64,000 bases of DNA from Silene conica. Lineage: Eukaryota; Streptophyta; Magnoliopsida; Caryophyllales; Caryophyllaceae. The stretch spans positions 68,437,460 to 68,501,459 of the forward strand of contig CM055317.2 of assembly GCA_029255685.2 (NCBI GenBank). Direction: 5' to 3'. The notes beneath the pieces were generated by a model. That model ran no database searches. It had not been told where the DNA came from and saw only the letters and a list, made by a program, of their open reading frames with translations. Shown one piece after another: positions 37,951 through 48,981 of this stretch. How positions within the stretch are numbered: position 1 is the first letter of the stretch; every line of letters begins with the position of its first letter. The position numbers were made by a program, and so were the translations under genes.

Positions 37951-39568
37951 ATGATTGAGTTGTATGGTTAGAGACTTCGGTGATTTTTTTTAATTTAGGG
38001 TTTTGCAATTTTGCCCTGCGATTTCTGGGGAGATTGGGGTGCGAAGACCGACTGGTGAAGGCGTTCGAATTCCCAACCCAATGGCCTTAGGCGGCCGTGT
38101 CTCGTGTAAATAACTCGAGTTGAGTCGATTCAACAAACCGTTTTGGTTAGCTTGGTTAAGAGTCTGTTAGTTTTAGGTCGCGCGATTTTGAGATTTATCT
38201 TGGTCATTGAGGGTGGGTTTGTGCTTTTTTCCCTTTCGGCTTAATGAATTTTTGGTTTAACGGATCTCGTGGTTAAATTTGAGACGACTTTACTTTTTTG
38301 TGAAAGGTTGCCAAATATCCACTTCTTGCGATGTTAGTTTGGATCTTGGTCACGATTTGTATCGTTAAACCTTTGGGTTTCTTATCTTTGGCGTGCCCTT
38401 GTGTTTCATCGAACAGTTAGGCATTTATATTTGTTTTGGATACGCGCTTCGGTGCATCCTTATTCACAATCCTGGAGTCTTACAAGTTGGCTCTCCTCGT
38501 TTCGGCATTAGTATCACCCGTATTGTCGGTGTTCGATGGCCAATCTTGTCCTACATTCTTTGTCATGAAAGACCTCGTCAACACCATTGACTCGTCTCTA
38601 AATATCAACATTAATGATGATCAATAGAAGAACTGCATCCATATAGTAGGTTGAAGTCATTCATTGAAATATTGGTCAAGTTGAGCTTACATGCTCATTC
38701 ACCCGCTTGAACCATGACCTTTTTAGCCACATCATGACATAGACAATTGGACACTACTCGTTTTCGTATTGACATGTTTCCTTAATCATATCCTTGTGCA
38801 TGGCACCATAGTTGACCATGCCTAGTCCTTGCCTTTTATCACCACGAAGTTCACGTGCACGAGTCCTTAAAGTTCTTGGCGAGAGGTTCCTCCAAAAACT
38901 TTATCACACGTTTCTTTTGTACCGAGCCTACTTTTGATTGGACCTTGTCATCTTCTAATCTTCATCATATTTCTGATGGTGTTCGAATAGCCACTTCATC
39001 CAAACTCTCTTGAATCCCCTTTGACACGTCAATTATCATTGAGACGTTAAACTATATTTTGTTGGGCGTTCAACTTCATGTATAACTTCTATCACCTCAC
39101 TGACATATCTCCATAACTTCCACCACTACCCCCCTTCCCCGCCACACACCGTCATAGACCTAACATCACCCTCTTCTACGACGACCCGGGTGATTGCCGA
39201 CATCGTCCTTATTTTCTGCTAGAAAACTCTTCTTCAATGTAATTGGTGTTACTCCCACATTCATAAGCGATTTGCCATCCTTCATTGGCAGGTGATGTCT
39301 TCATATCCCTCCTTCACGAAAACTTCGTTTTCCAGCAACCACTAGTGACACCTCTTCCTCTATTTGTTATTAACGATTAACACCGCTTTTCTCGACAACC
39401 TGACAAGCGGACTCTCTCCCTCTATTATTCTCACCATAGCCAGTCAAACCACCACACCTTAGGCCATCACCCGCGACTTGTGTCAACCTCCGCCTAATCA
39501 TCCACCACTGATGATCAACATCACTAAATAGTCGTCAATAAACAACTCAAAATAAAATAATTAAAATC
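37951..39568. other. Intergenic, upstream of the cyclin T gene
   Basis: This includes the cyclin T promoter at its left side. It is more GC-rich than the other spacers, but I recognise no gene or transposon terminus between 38100 and 39568. Confidence 0.55.
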
Positions 39569-39589
39569 TAACACTACAAAACAATGCTC

Positions 39590-40030
39590 TCTTTGCGACG
39601 GAATTTTCCGTCGCAAAAAGGGTGAAATCCGTCGCAAATGATGTTTTTGCGACGGATTTGCGACGGACTGCGTCTGTCCCATATTTTTGTCGCAAAAAGT
39701 TAATTTGCGACGGATTTTTCCGTCGCAACTTATTTGCGACGGATTGACCTCATTTTGCGACGGACTGACCTTGACCAGAAGTCAAGGTCAGTCAAGATTT
39801 GCGACGGAAATTCCGTCGCAAATGGTCCTCTTTGCGACGGATTTTCCGTCGCAAATCTTGACTGACCTTGATTTCTGGTCAAAGTCAGTCAAGATTTGCG
39901 ACGGAAAATCCGTCGCAAATAGGACCATTTGCGACGGAATTTCCGTCGCAAATCTTGACTGACCTTGACTTCTGGTCAAGGTTTGCGACGGAAAGTCCGT
40001 CGCAAATTGAGACATTTCCGTCGCAAATTC
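39590..40030. repeat. Subterminal TTTGCGACGGA array, left
   Basis: More than a dozen TTTGCGACGGA/TCCGTCGCAAA units, mostly paired as palindromes (TTTGCGACGG..CCGTCGCAAA) and separated by TTGACTGACCTTGAC-type spacers. In En/Spm, such motifs bind the TNPA protein. Confidence 0.9.
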
Positions 40031-40274
40031 CTGTGTGATTTTTCGGTTTCAGCCGTTTTTCCAGCTCCCCATTTCCATTGAAATGATTCATTTTTTCCCT
40101 TTTGCATGATCTGTAAACCTGCAATTTCAGAAAAACAACCCAGCAACAAAAACTTGTCGGAGACAAGGGTTTTTAATATCTCTTTTCATAACTAATAAGA
40201 AAGTTTTACAAATGATAATCCAACTAAAAACTAAACATAGTCCGCGGTACATCAACTAAACAACCTAATGAAAT

Positions 40275-41885
40275 CTATCTAACGGTCGTGTCGGTGGGCT
40301 GTGGGGTGGCGAAATGACTGGCCGCCCTAGCATTGTCGCCGCCATCATCGTCAAAGTCGCGTCTCGGCTGAGAAAAGCCTCCCGGGTTGCAGCTCTGAGT
40401 AGTGAACTCCGCCCCCTGTTGACTTAAGTATTCTTCAATTGCCTTCAGCCTTTGGGATGTCTCGAGATCGTGTTGTCTTAGCTGAGCATTCTCTCGAAGA
40501 ACTTTGCCGAGGATACCTGCAATGAATAGTCAAACATGATATTATATTCATTTAGTAAACGGTTAAATAATTGGTTAGTCTTAATTTTTAATAAACTATA
40601 AAATACAAACCTGGGGTGTATTGTGACTGGGTCCCAGCACTTGAGTGGCGACGACGCTCGTAAATGACTGGGGCTGCATTTCCCATACCGAGTATCAACC
40701 CTTTCTTGTTGAAACCGCCTACTTCTTCGAAGTAGATCTCGTTGTCGTCGATATCTTGCTCCGGGATCCCTTCACTTATCATTTTGTTCTTTCTTGAAAA
40801 AACTTTTTCCTACAAAACAAAAATAAAATGTTATTAGTATACGTTAATTAATTAGTAAACCAAACTACTAAAATATAAAGAAAAGTTTCTGTTAACTTAC
40901 AAATAGTGCTTTGGGTTTCGTTTATAGCCAACCCTTCTTGGCATTCTTTTTTGTCCTCTCAAGCAACTTCAAGGCCGATGGTACATCCCTCCCATCTTCT
41001 CCAGCCTGCAATTTAAATCCAACGACACTTGTTGAAAAAAACATTCAATATTGTCAAAGGGTGAAAATTATTGAAGACAAGAAAAATGAAGTAAAAACTA
41101 AACAATTACCATTTCATCCATCATCTGTAGGGTGTTTTTACGACCCATTATGTGAGTACCTAAGGCCTTGCCTTTTTCGGTACTTCCCGACATCCGGTTG
41201 GTCTTGTTTTTGTCGGATTTCTCTTGGAATTTTGGATCTTCTTTTCTACCCTTCAGTTGTTCAAAAATATCCAAGGGTATCCAGTGCGGCCTTTTCTCCG
41301 TTGGTTTCTGCATAGCGTAGTGGATTCTTTTGCGAAGACGGTCTTTCATCATGTCTTCCCACGCCGACCTAACCGCTGCTCTATCACGAGGGTGAAAGGT
41401 AACTTTTTTCTGTTTCAAGAAAAAAAATAGTTAAATAAATATGAAACAATAATTAGGTAATAAATAATAAAACGGAAATAGGTAGTAAACAGTTAATAAA
41501 TACCTCAAACCAATTCCACCACTCTTCCTTAATGTAATCCGACGCTTCTGACCAGTTGGGCGCATACTCCTTGTAGTTGCAAATAATGGTCTGTGTTATA
41601 AGAGTAGAAACGTCTTTGTCACTGAACCTGAAAAAGAGTTAAATGTGAAAATAAAATAGTCAACAAGTAATCATATTATAATCAATATATACGTATATAT
41701 AATCAATTATCCGTAAACAAATAAGATACTTACCACTTGGCGCCTTCGTAATCAGTCGGATCGAGGTGTATTCGATGTGTAGGCGGCTGAGTCTCAGGTA
41801 CAATCTCGTCCTCATCATGATTAGCTCCCGATCGTCCTCCCTCAGGCTGACGACTACCACCACCTCGTCGTCTTCCGCCCGGCAT
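40275..41885 (-). pseudogene. Plant transposase of the Ptta/En/Spm type (Transposase_24)
   Basis: Accessory, DNA-binding-type transposase gene of a CACTA element. Six exons join in phase: 41734-41885, 41504-41627, 41110-41409, 40901-41005, 40611-40809 and 40275-40516 (373 codons plus stop). The N-terminus is Gly/Arg-rich. Exon 3 has the family block RPHWIPLDIFEQL ... FQEKSDKNKTNRM. Exon 4 continues LERTKKNAKKGWL and meets an in-frame TAA at 40922-40924, after which the frame goes on as KPKALF and then EKVFSRKNKMISEGIP. The last exon is a heptad-like LRENAQLRQHDLETSQRLK coiled coil and an acidic tail. The stop would remove the C-terminal third, so I call it broken, unless the true splice avoids the codon. 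Confidence 0.82.
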
Positions 41886-42129
41886 ATTATTATCAAACTA
41901 ATATAGCAACAATTAGAAAGAAATGCTTTACGTAATTAAAAACTTGAATAATAAGATTAATAAGATAATTTCATTGACATTAAGCCATACGGCATCTACA
42001 ATAATTTCAACAAATACAAGATTATCGAATTCATTTACACCAATTACGAAATCCTGCCTTATTTTTTTCCTAGAATCCAACCTTTCATACATCCATTTTC
42101 TTTCTAATCTCTTCATAGTAAATCTACAT

Positions 42130-42317
42130 ATTTTAACAAACAATAACAACAACTAATTAACAACAACAATTAAATAACAACTACATATATATATATATAT
42201 ATATAACAACAACTAACAACAAAAACTAGTTAACAACTTATTAACAACAATAACAATTAATTAACAACAACAATTAAATAACAACTACATATATAACAAC
42301 AACTAACAACAACAACT

Positions 42318-42348
<31 letters not shown>

Positions 42349-42425
42349 CCAACACCAACAACAACACCAACACCAACACCAACACCAACACCAACACCAA
42401 CACCAACACCAACACCAACACCAAC
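42130..42425. repeat. AAC and CCAACA simple repeats
   Basis: (AAC)n tracts followed by an uninterrupted CCAACA hexamer run (about 42352-42425), inside the CACTA element upstream of its gene. Confidence 0.92.
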
Positions 42426-42487
42426 CTGCAAAAAAGAACAATTTACATATATTGGTCTGGGGTCCTTATCTCTCCAGCCTAAACCCA

Positions 42488-42698
42488 TCTTTGAATCTTT
42501 CATACCATTAGTAAACACTCTTATATTTTCTTAATTGTAATGAGACAAAAATTGGGCAGCACTTCCCTATTGTTCTCCAAATACATTATATAGAATGTAT
42601 TTGGAGAACAATAAGGAAGTATTGCCCAATTTTTGTTTCATTACAATCAAGAAAATATAAGAATTTTTACTACCTAAATGGCATGAAAGATTCAAAGA
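42488..42698. repeat. Long near-perfect hairpin inside the CACTA element
   Basis: Two inverted arms of about 100 bp surround a short TATATAGA-type loop near 42590. The inner about 67 bp pair with only about five mismatches; the outer parts pair more loosely (TTTGAATCTTTCAT against ATGAAAGATTCAAA). It could be a foldback MITE nested in the element or a small-RNA hairpin. Confidence 0.75.
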
Positions 42699-43344
42699 CA
42701 GTCCCAAAACGGGGACTATTCAACAATTACACCTAATGTGTAATTATTGAACGGGTACTATTCAAGAATATTCTAAAAAAATCAACAACACTAACAATCA
42801 ACAACAATGCAAACTTAACAACAATATGCGACGGATTTGGGACGGAATTAGCTACTAACCTAATATCACTAACCACCTAACAATACTAACTAAACTAATC
42901 AAATAACAATTAAACTAAACTAACTATTCCTAATAACAATAAAAAAAACAATAATACGGAATTTGCGACGGAATTTTGCGACGGATTAAACATAAAAACT
43001 TAAGACGGTATATTAATAACGAAAGTTAGTATACATACATAAAGAGAAATGGAGAATGAAGAAGGAAGTGGCGGCGGCAAGGATTTTCCGGCGGTGAGGT
43101 GGTGGCGGCGGTGACAAAGGAGAAGGAGAGTAAGGAGGAGAAAGGAAAGAGAAGGAGGAAGGAAGGATGTTGTGGTGGTCGGTGGTGGCGGCGCGGTGGG
43201 GTGGGGTGGTCGGCGGTGGGGTCGGCGGTGTGGTGGTTGCCTTAGGGTGGTGGTGGTGGTCGCTCGTCGAAGAAATCGCCTTTAGGGTTTAAGCAAAAAA
43301 ATTGTAATTGATTTGGGGAAAAATATGACCCGCGGGGTCTGTAT

Positions 43345-43735
43345 AATGTAACTTTGCGACGGAAATTTGCGACGGAATTTCCATCGCAAATATGGTCAAG
43401 GTCAAAGGTTGACCAGATTTGCGACGGAAATTCCGTCGCAAATATTGACTCCTGCGACGGAAATTACGTCGCAAATCTGGTCAACATTTGACCTTAACCA
43501 ACTTTTGGTCAAGCCTGGTCAATATGTTTGCGACGGAAGTTCCGTCGCAAAAGTCAATATTTGCGACGGAATTTCCGTCGCAAACTTTCCCGCCATTTGA
43601 CTTTAGCTACGCGGGTCTGGGAAATTCAGGTCCGTCGCAAATTCTGTCGCAAAAAAAAAATCCGTCGCAAAGTCCGTCACAAAACTAATTTTGCGACGGA
43701 TTTTGTGTCCGTCGCAAAAATTCCGTCGCAAGGGC
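43345..43735. repeat. Subterminal TTTGCGACGGA array, right
   Basis: The same palindromic units as the left array, with GGTCAAGGTCAAAGGTTGACC-like spacers, ending 17 bp before the CACTA terminus. Confidence 0.9.
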
Positions 43736-43760
43736 AGCATTTTTTGGTAGTGTAAAAGTA

Positions 43761-44177
43761 ATTGATATGAGTAACTTCTTCTCTGCTTTCATATTCTCTT
43801 GTGGCATTTCTACTTCAATGAGAGCCGAAATGCGGGCTTTAGTCAGAGGTTTGGAACTAGCCAAGGATATGGGATTAACAAAAGTCTTGATCCGCATGGA
43901 TCATAGATCATGTATTAGCCTTGTCCTCGAGGAGCACATTCTCGGTAATAATTTATTTCCTCTTGTCTCAAGATGTAAAGATCTAATCAAATTGGAAGGA
44001 TGGACAATGCACTTAGAGCATGTCTATGGAGAAGCTAATAGACCAGAGGATTGGCTAGCAAATGCGGGCATTCGATTTACTACAACAACTATTCTCAACT
44101 TTCCACCTGGTGGACTCATACACATTCTTAGAGAAGATCTCCTTGAGGTTGATTTTCCTCGTTTAGTAGCTAATTAA
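43761..44177 (+). pseudogene. RNase H-like fragment of a plant LINE (RVT_3 type)
   Basis: The 136-aa ORF (43767-44177) matches the RNase H-like domain at the C-terminus of plant L1-type LINE polyproteins and related host proteins. TSMRAEMRALVRGLELAKDM carries the catalytic Glu, IRMDHRSCI the second Asp, and EANRPEDWLANAG the final Asp. The first beta strand with the leading Asp is missing, because the open frame starts only 11 bp after the CACTA duplication. There is no matching half beyond the left end of the CACTA element, so the fragment was already truncated or was rearranged. The stop TAA (44175-44177) coincides with the edge of a MITE-like element. Confidence 0.7.
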
Positions 44178-44519
44178 GAGGGTGTCTGGTTGTGGGTCTG
44201 TAAGAAAGGAAAACAAAGTTATTCATTCCTTTTGTTGGCGTTTGTTTGACACAAACAAAGGTCGTCTCGAAACTTCCTTCCTTACCCCTCAATCCATCTA
44301 ATTCCTTACCCCTCAATCCATCTAATTCCTTACCCCTCAATCCATCTCTCTAGGGTATAAGATTCATTAATTACCCTTGTTACCCTTCAACCACTTTTTT
44401 CACCTACCACCACACTTGCAATTACCAGCACAATAGCCACTACCATGACGTCAACGTCATCGCTGCCACCACCCCATCACTATCACCGCCACTACAACCA
44501 TGACACCACCACCACCATG

Positions 44520-46014
44520 TGATACGAGTTGGGCAACGAGTCAATGAAGGAACGAGTTAATTGAAAGTCGGAAATTAGTTTAATTATTCTCGAGAATAAT
44601 TAAATATATTTCGAGCTTTTATTGAACGTGTGAGCTTCATTAGATGGTACGATACAAACATCTTCAATTCGGTTTCGTAATTATGGCTTCAAACAAGATT
44701 TGCGTAGTAACAGGATAGGTAATGGTCAACTTATTTTATTTTGGTTAATAAAAGGGTTAATACCCTATTTGGTAATTTATTTAGTAGTAATTATCTAGTT
44801 TTATTATCCTTAATTAATTAGTTGTTTGCTGACTTCTCAGATGCTTGTAACGCCTATTAAGGTTAATTTCTTTGGCTATTTATAGTCATTATTTTCTAAG
44901 AAAAGGACATAAATGAATTAAGAAAAAAACCAGAAATTGTTTCAATTGTATCGTTTTATGAACGTTCGATTGTTTTTTGAATTGACGCGTTCAATTCACC
45001 CTTGTTATTGTTTGACGCGTTTTCAAATTTTAGCCCGATTCGTGTTCAATAGGTCTTGAATACAATCACAATTGACGTAACTATAGGTCTAGTTACGGCA
45101 AATATCTTTGTTTGTGTTACTTCCGCTGTCTAATTCGCATCATATGGAGCGAATTTGTGAACTAGTGAACAATTTGTTACAGACGAAAAGATCGTCGCAA
45201 CTGGATATTTGATAAGCTAGACCTATAACTTATCAATGGGGAACGAACTCAAGACCTATTGAGAACGACAAGTTAATATTCAAATGCGCAAGATGAATAA
45301 TAACGGAATTGTTGTGCTAACCTAGGTAGCACGGACACTTCTCTTAATTAGTCGTCCTGTGTCCGACACCGTGTCCGACACTCGGACACCCGACACTCCT
45401 TGGACACATGGCTAAACATATTATAGTTTAGACGAGGAATCAAATTTTAAAAAAGATCGATTAGAAGATGAGTTTGGGTGGAAAATGAGAATTAGTTATA
45501 GTAAAGATCGAATGATGCCTTTACTTGTTTAGATTTAGCTTCAAATAATGATAAAAACAAAATTATACGTTATTTATAACCCTATAATATATATTTATTA
45601 TATTAAAATGCCGTGTCTCGTGTCCTACATTTCATGGGATGTCGTGTCACGTGTCCGTATCCGTGTCCATTTTGGTGCTATCTAGGTGCTAACAAGCAAC
45701 GGGTTTTCTTAAATTTCTAAATGAATTGAAACTACAAAATTAAGACTATAAATAGCCTCAAGAAGAAAAGAAACGTACAAAGCAATTAAAGGACTCTTAA
45801 AGACAAAATTCAAACTATTCAATTAAGTCCAATAATTATAGTAATTTAAGGCCAATAATTCTCGTAATAAAAACTCACTAAATGGGGCAATAATCACCCT
45901 TTATGGGTTGAATTTAAACGGATTAGTTTAACGAAAGCTCGAAATACATTTAATCATTCTCGAGAATAATTAAACTGATTTCCGACTTTCAATGAACAAG
46001 CCCAACTCGTATCA
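44520..46014. mobile_element. Foldback-type element (1495 bp) with 5-bp TSD
   Basis: Starts TGATACGAGTTGGGC and ends with its inverse. The inverted homology continues, with gaps, for several hundred bases (TTTAATTATTCTCGAGAAT; GGCTATTTATAGTC). It is flanked by a perfect 5-bp duplication CCATG (44515-44519 and 46015-46019). TG..CA ends and a 5-bp duplication suggest an LTR-type integration, but the two halves are in opposite orientation. The centre (about 45330-45690) is a GTGTCC/GGACAC-rich repeat, probably a further insertion. Confidence 0.75.
45330..45690. repeat. GTGTCC/GGACAC-rich inverted repeat
   Basis: GGTAGCACGGACACTTC at the left and GTGTCCATTTTGGTGCTA at the right bracket many GTGTCCGAC-type units around an AT-rich middle. 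It looks like a MITE at the centre of the foldback element. No duplication was confirmed. Confidence 0.5.
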
Positions 46015-46867
46015 CCATGACACCGCACCACCATCAATGCCATGACACCCCCAGCACAATCGTCGTGACCACCGCCCTGACCACCACTGCCACCACTGCC
46101 ACCACCTCCATGGCACCCCGACCACCACCGCCACGAGTAGATAAGTGGTTGTTTGTGGTGGTGTTTGTTAGTGATAAGAGTGAGTGTGAGTGGACTATTA
46201 GTTCTCTTTCTTGGTGTAACCAAACAACCAATCAAGTTTTAGGTAATCTCTTTTCTTTTCCCTCTTACCCTTTCTTATTTCTTTTCTCTTCCCCTTTCTC
46301 TAAACAAACGCCCCATTAGTTTATTTTTTTATTATCGGGACTTGACCCCTCTCATGCACCAAAAAAAAATCTAAAAGTAACTAAGTTAAGTACATAGTAC
46401 GTGCATTAGATAAATAACTTGCAACTAGCGAAATAAATACATGTTCTATTCAAATTGTTGGCCATACTATAAATATTTTATTGATTTGAGAAGATTTTTT
46501 ATTTAACATTAGTTTTGGAGCCCGTGAAAATCACGGAATCATTAATAATTTACTGTGTTTAAGTGTTAATTTGTGAATAACCTATACGGAGGAGTCCCTC
46601 TCTCAATCATTTGTAGAAAACGAACACGGCTGGGGGAGCGGTATTTTAAAACAATTGTTTAATACAATCCAATTTTTGATTCAGGAGGATAGGCAAACCA
46701 AAATGCGAATAACTTGGTTGTTTTGAAGCGATCATATAAAAATTGCATTGAAATTTATTTTCTACTTCATTAAGAAGTCACGCTTTCTATATGAACAAAT
46801 TGCAATGAAATTTATTTTCTACTCCATATGCAGTTAAAACCTCCTAACTTCGAAATATATATGAAAA

Positions 46868-47221
46868 ATTCTATTACTAATTCTCTCAAAATTTTATGAA
46901 TGAAAGGAAAATAAAAAATATGGTACATAAATAAAGAGTATATATAATAATGATGAAAAGGAAAGTTAAAATGTCATTTCATTAATAAAGTAAAAAATGG
47001 TTAAATAAATAAGGTAAATTATGAGAGGAGATCAATTACATTTTTTTTGTTTATACATTCTATTTTTAGAAAAAAAATTAACTTATATTTTTAATTTTAT
47101 TAAATTGGTCATCCATGCCAATTTTTTTGCCATATCACATAAAAGTTGTCGCATCACAATTAAACTTGTCATGTCACATTTTTTAGGTTAGCCTTTTAAT
47201 ACGATCTTATAGATTTGAGAC
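46868..47221 (+). repeat. Dispersed AT-rich repeat, copy 1
   Basis: Shares with 50184-50549 a series of blocks in the same order: TTCTCTCAAAATTT, GTCATTTCATTAAT, ATTATGAGAGGAGATCAAT, and TTGTCATGTCACATTT. Family not identified. The rest of 46319-46867 shows no gene. Confidence 0.7.
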
Positions 47222-47237
47222 AAAGTAAGAGAGTAAA

Positions 47238-48976
47238 TGATGGCCGGAATTTGCCGTCACTACTGGTCATCAAACAAAATTTTTAAACCCGAAGGAAAGT
47301 AGTATTTAGTTCGGGGTCGAACGCGAAGATGGTGGGGAAATTGATTAGTTAGGTCCGAATTAAAGCTTGAGTCGGGGGTAATAGTTTGGTTTTGAAATGA
47401 CTAACAACTAAAGATAAATGAAGGCAAATGTGTTAAAGTTAAATTGATGATAAAAACGACTAGGGTGTCGGGGGTTACTAGGGTAAGTCGGTGTCAAATA
47501 TGCAAAAGGTAGGAGGTCTCTTCTCAGCTAGATCTAGGTTCGTCGCGTCTATCGATTTGACTCCCCTAAAGTCAAACCCTATCCTAGCTCTCGCTAAAAA
47601 CAAGGCCAACTCAACATACATACATGCTCATGAGAACCCTAGACTATCGTCAAAGGCAAACAACAACAAGATTCATGCCCAACCGTCGTTGAGGCATTTC
47701 ATCAAACATATAACATGCACAATATGAAAACCTAACAAGGATGAAGACCAAACCCTAACCCTAAGCACTAATCATCAACACCTATCCCCCAAGAACACCC
47801 CCTAACCCTAGCAAGGAAACTACTCACACATGGCTAGAGCAAACATGTAAACAAATGATGGGTAAATGCTAAACATGTTGGATAATGATAGAAGTAAACA
47901 AATGAACAAAGAAAACTTAAACAAAATGAAATAACTAAGTAAAGAGAGGAAAGATTATACCAACAACTTGATTAAAGGGAAGAGCTTTGATTACAAAAGA
48001 AGAGTCTTCTCAAACCCTCCAAATTACAACCAAAAATCCTCTAACAATGGCTAAGAACAATACTAGGAAAGTGACTAAGTAAGGATTAAAAAGAACTATG
48101 AGATTAAGATGAAAACTAAGGAAAGATTAAAGTTTCTAAGAGAGTTTTTGATGGCTAAGTGTATACCAATGGAACAGTAAAAACCCTAAAATAAGACTGA
48201 AAATATCTCAAATGTTGCGTCTCAAATAATAGACTAAGTGCGGGTTTATATAGTGTGCGAAAAACTGAAATCTGACTTTCAGTCGGTCAACCGGCTGCCG
48301 GTGGTGGACCGGCTGAGAGTCTTTTTGCAAACTTCTGAACTTTTTTCTCTTTTCTTCACAATGCTCTTTGATTTTCAGCCGACCGGCCGGCTGCCGGTCG
48401 GGTACCGGCTGGCTGCCGATCGGGTACCGGCTGGGAGGCTTGTTTGTGACTTCTGAGTTTTTCCCTCAATTTCTTTAACTACAGGTACCACCAGCCGGTA
48501 GACCGGCTGCCGGTTGGCCACCGGCTGTGGGCCCTTTTGCTTGAATCTGCCCAAATGCATGTTTTCTTCAATTCTTGAAATTTGGCTAAGTATGAAATAT
48601 GAACCCCAGCCGGCCTACCGGCCGCCGGCTGTGCACCGGCTAGGAGACAAACTTCAAATCCCTGCAACATTCTTCATTTTCCAATCATGGTCAAGTCAAG
48701 ATCCCCAGCCGGCTTACCGGCCGCCGGCTGGGAACCGACTGGGAGGGCCTGGAAGGGCTTCTTGCATTTTCTTCTCAATTTCTTCACATTTCGCTCCAAA
48801 TTCGTCTCGTTTGCTCCCGTTTCTTCGCTCCCGCCACAACACTTACAAAATGTAAACCAAAAAGGAATAGTCGATGCAATGGGCGTAAAATCGAGCAAAT
48901 GCACGCAAAACGAGGTCGAATCGGGACCAAAAATGAAGAATAAACAGTGAAAACATGACCAAAATATAGCTCATCA
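47238..48976 (-). mobile_element. Solo LTR of the Athila-like family (1739 bp)
   Basis: On the minus strand it runs from TGATGAGCTAT (48976) to GGCCATCA (47238). It is homologous to the LTR at 21363-22997 and closest to the one at 55995-57683. A perfect 5-bp duplication GTAAA flanks it (47233-47237 and 48977-48981). No internal retroelement sequence is attached, so it arose by recombination between two LTRs. The TATA box on the minus strand is at 48246-48252. Confidence 0.95.
48278..48745 (-). repeat. Five CCGG palindrome modules in U3 (solo LTR at 47238)
   Basis: Modules near 48278-48316, 48377-48432 (enlarged by an extra unit), 48488-48530, 48603-48642 and 48704-48743. Each has the form ACCGG..GCCGG inside outer arms ending CAGCCGG and CCGGCTG, and they are spaced about 100 bp apart. 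The innermost module is about 25 bp from the TATA box. Confidence 0.9.
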
Positions 48977-48981
48977 GTAAA

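Larger units (their letters stand above)
39572..43752 (-). mobile_element. CACTA (En/Spm) element (4181 bp)
   Basis: Ends CACTACAAAACAATGC and, inverted, CACTACCAAAAAATGC; flanked by a perfect 3-bp duplication TAA (39569-39571 and 43753-43755). Both subterminal regions are packed with TTTGCGACGGA and its inverse (about 39590-40030 and 43345-43735). The interior holds a Transposase_24-type gene on the minus strand, a long hairpin and simple repeats. No TNPD-type transposase (Transposase_21) is present, so it is non-autonomous. Confidence 0.95.
44177..46315. mobile_element. Possible Harbinger-like MITE interrupted by another element
   Basis: The left end AGAGGGTGTCTGGTT and inverted right end TGGGGCGTTTGTTT are flanked by TTA (44174-44176 and 46316-46318). 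CCACCACC-rich sequence lies on both sides of the nested insertion at 44520-46014. The end match is modest. Confidence 0.45.

Noticed and set aside
38393..38627. Two overlapping ORFs upstream of cyclin T
   Set aside because: No recognisable domain, and the surrounding sequence lacks coding signals.
39687..40166. ORFs with repeated ICDG/FATDFPSQ phrases on both strands
   Set aside because: They are translations of the TTTGCGACGGA subterminal array.
42303..42518. Gly-Val repeat ORF
   Set aside because: It comes from the CCAACA simple repeat.
47491..47727. 78-aa plus-strand ORF
   Set aside because: It is antisense to the 3' part of the solo LTR and has no family resemblance.
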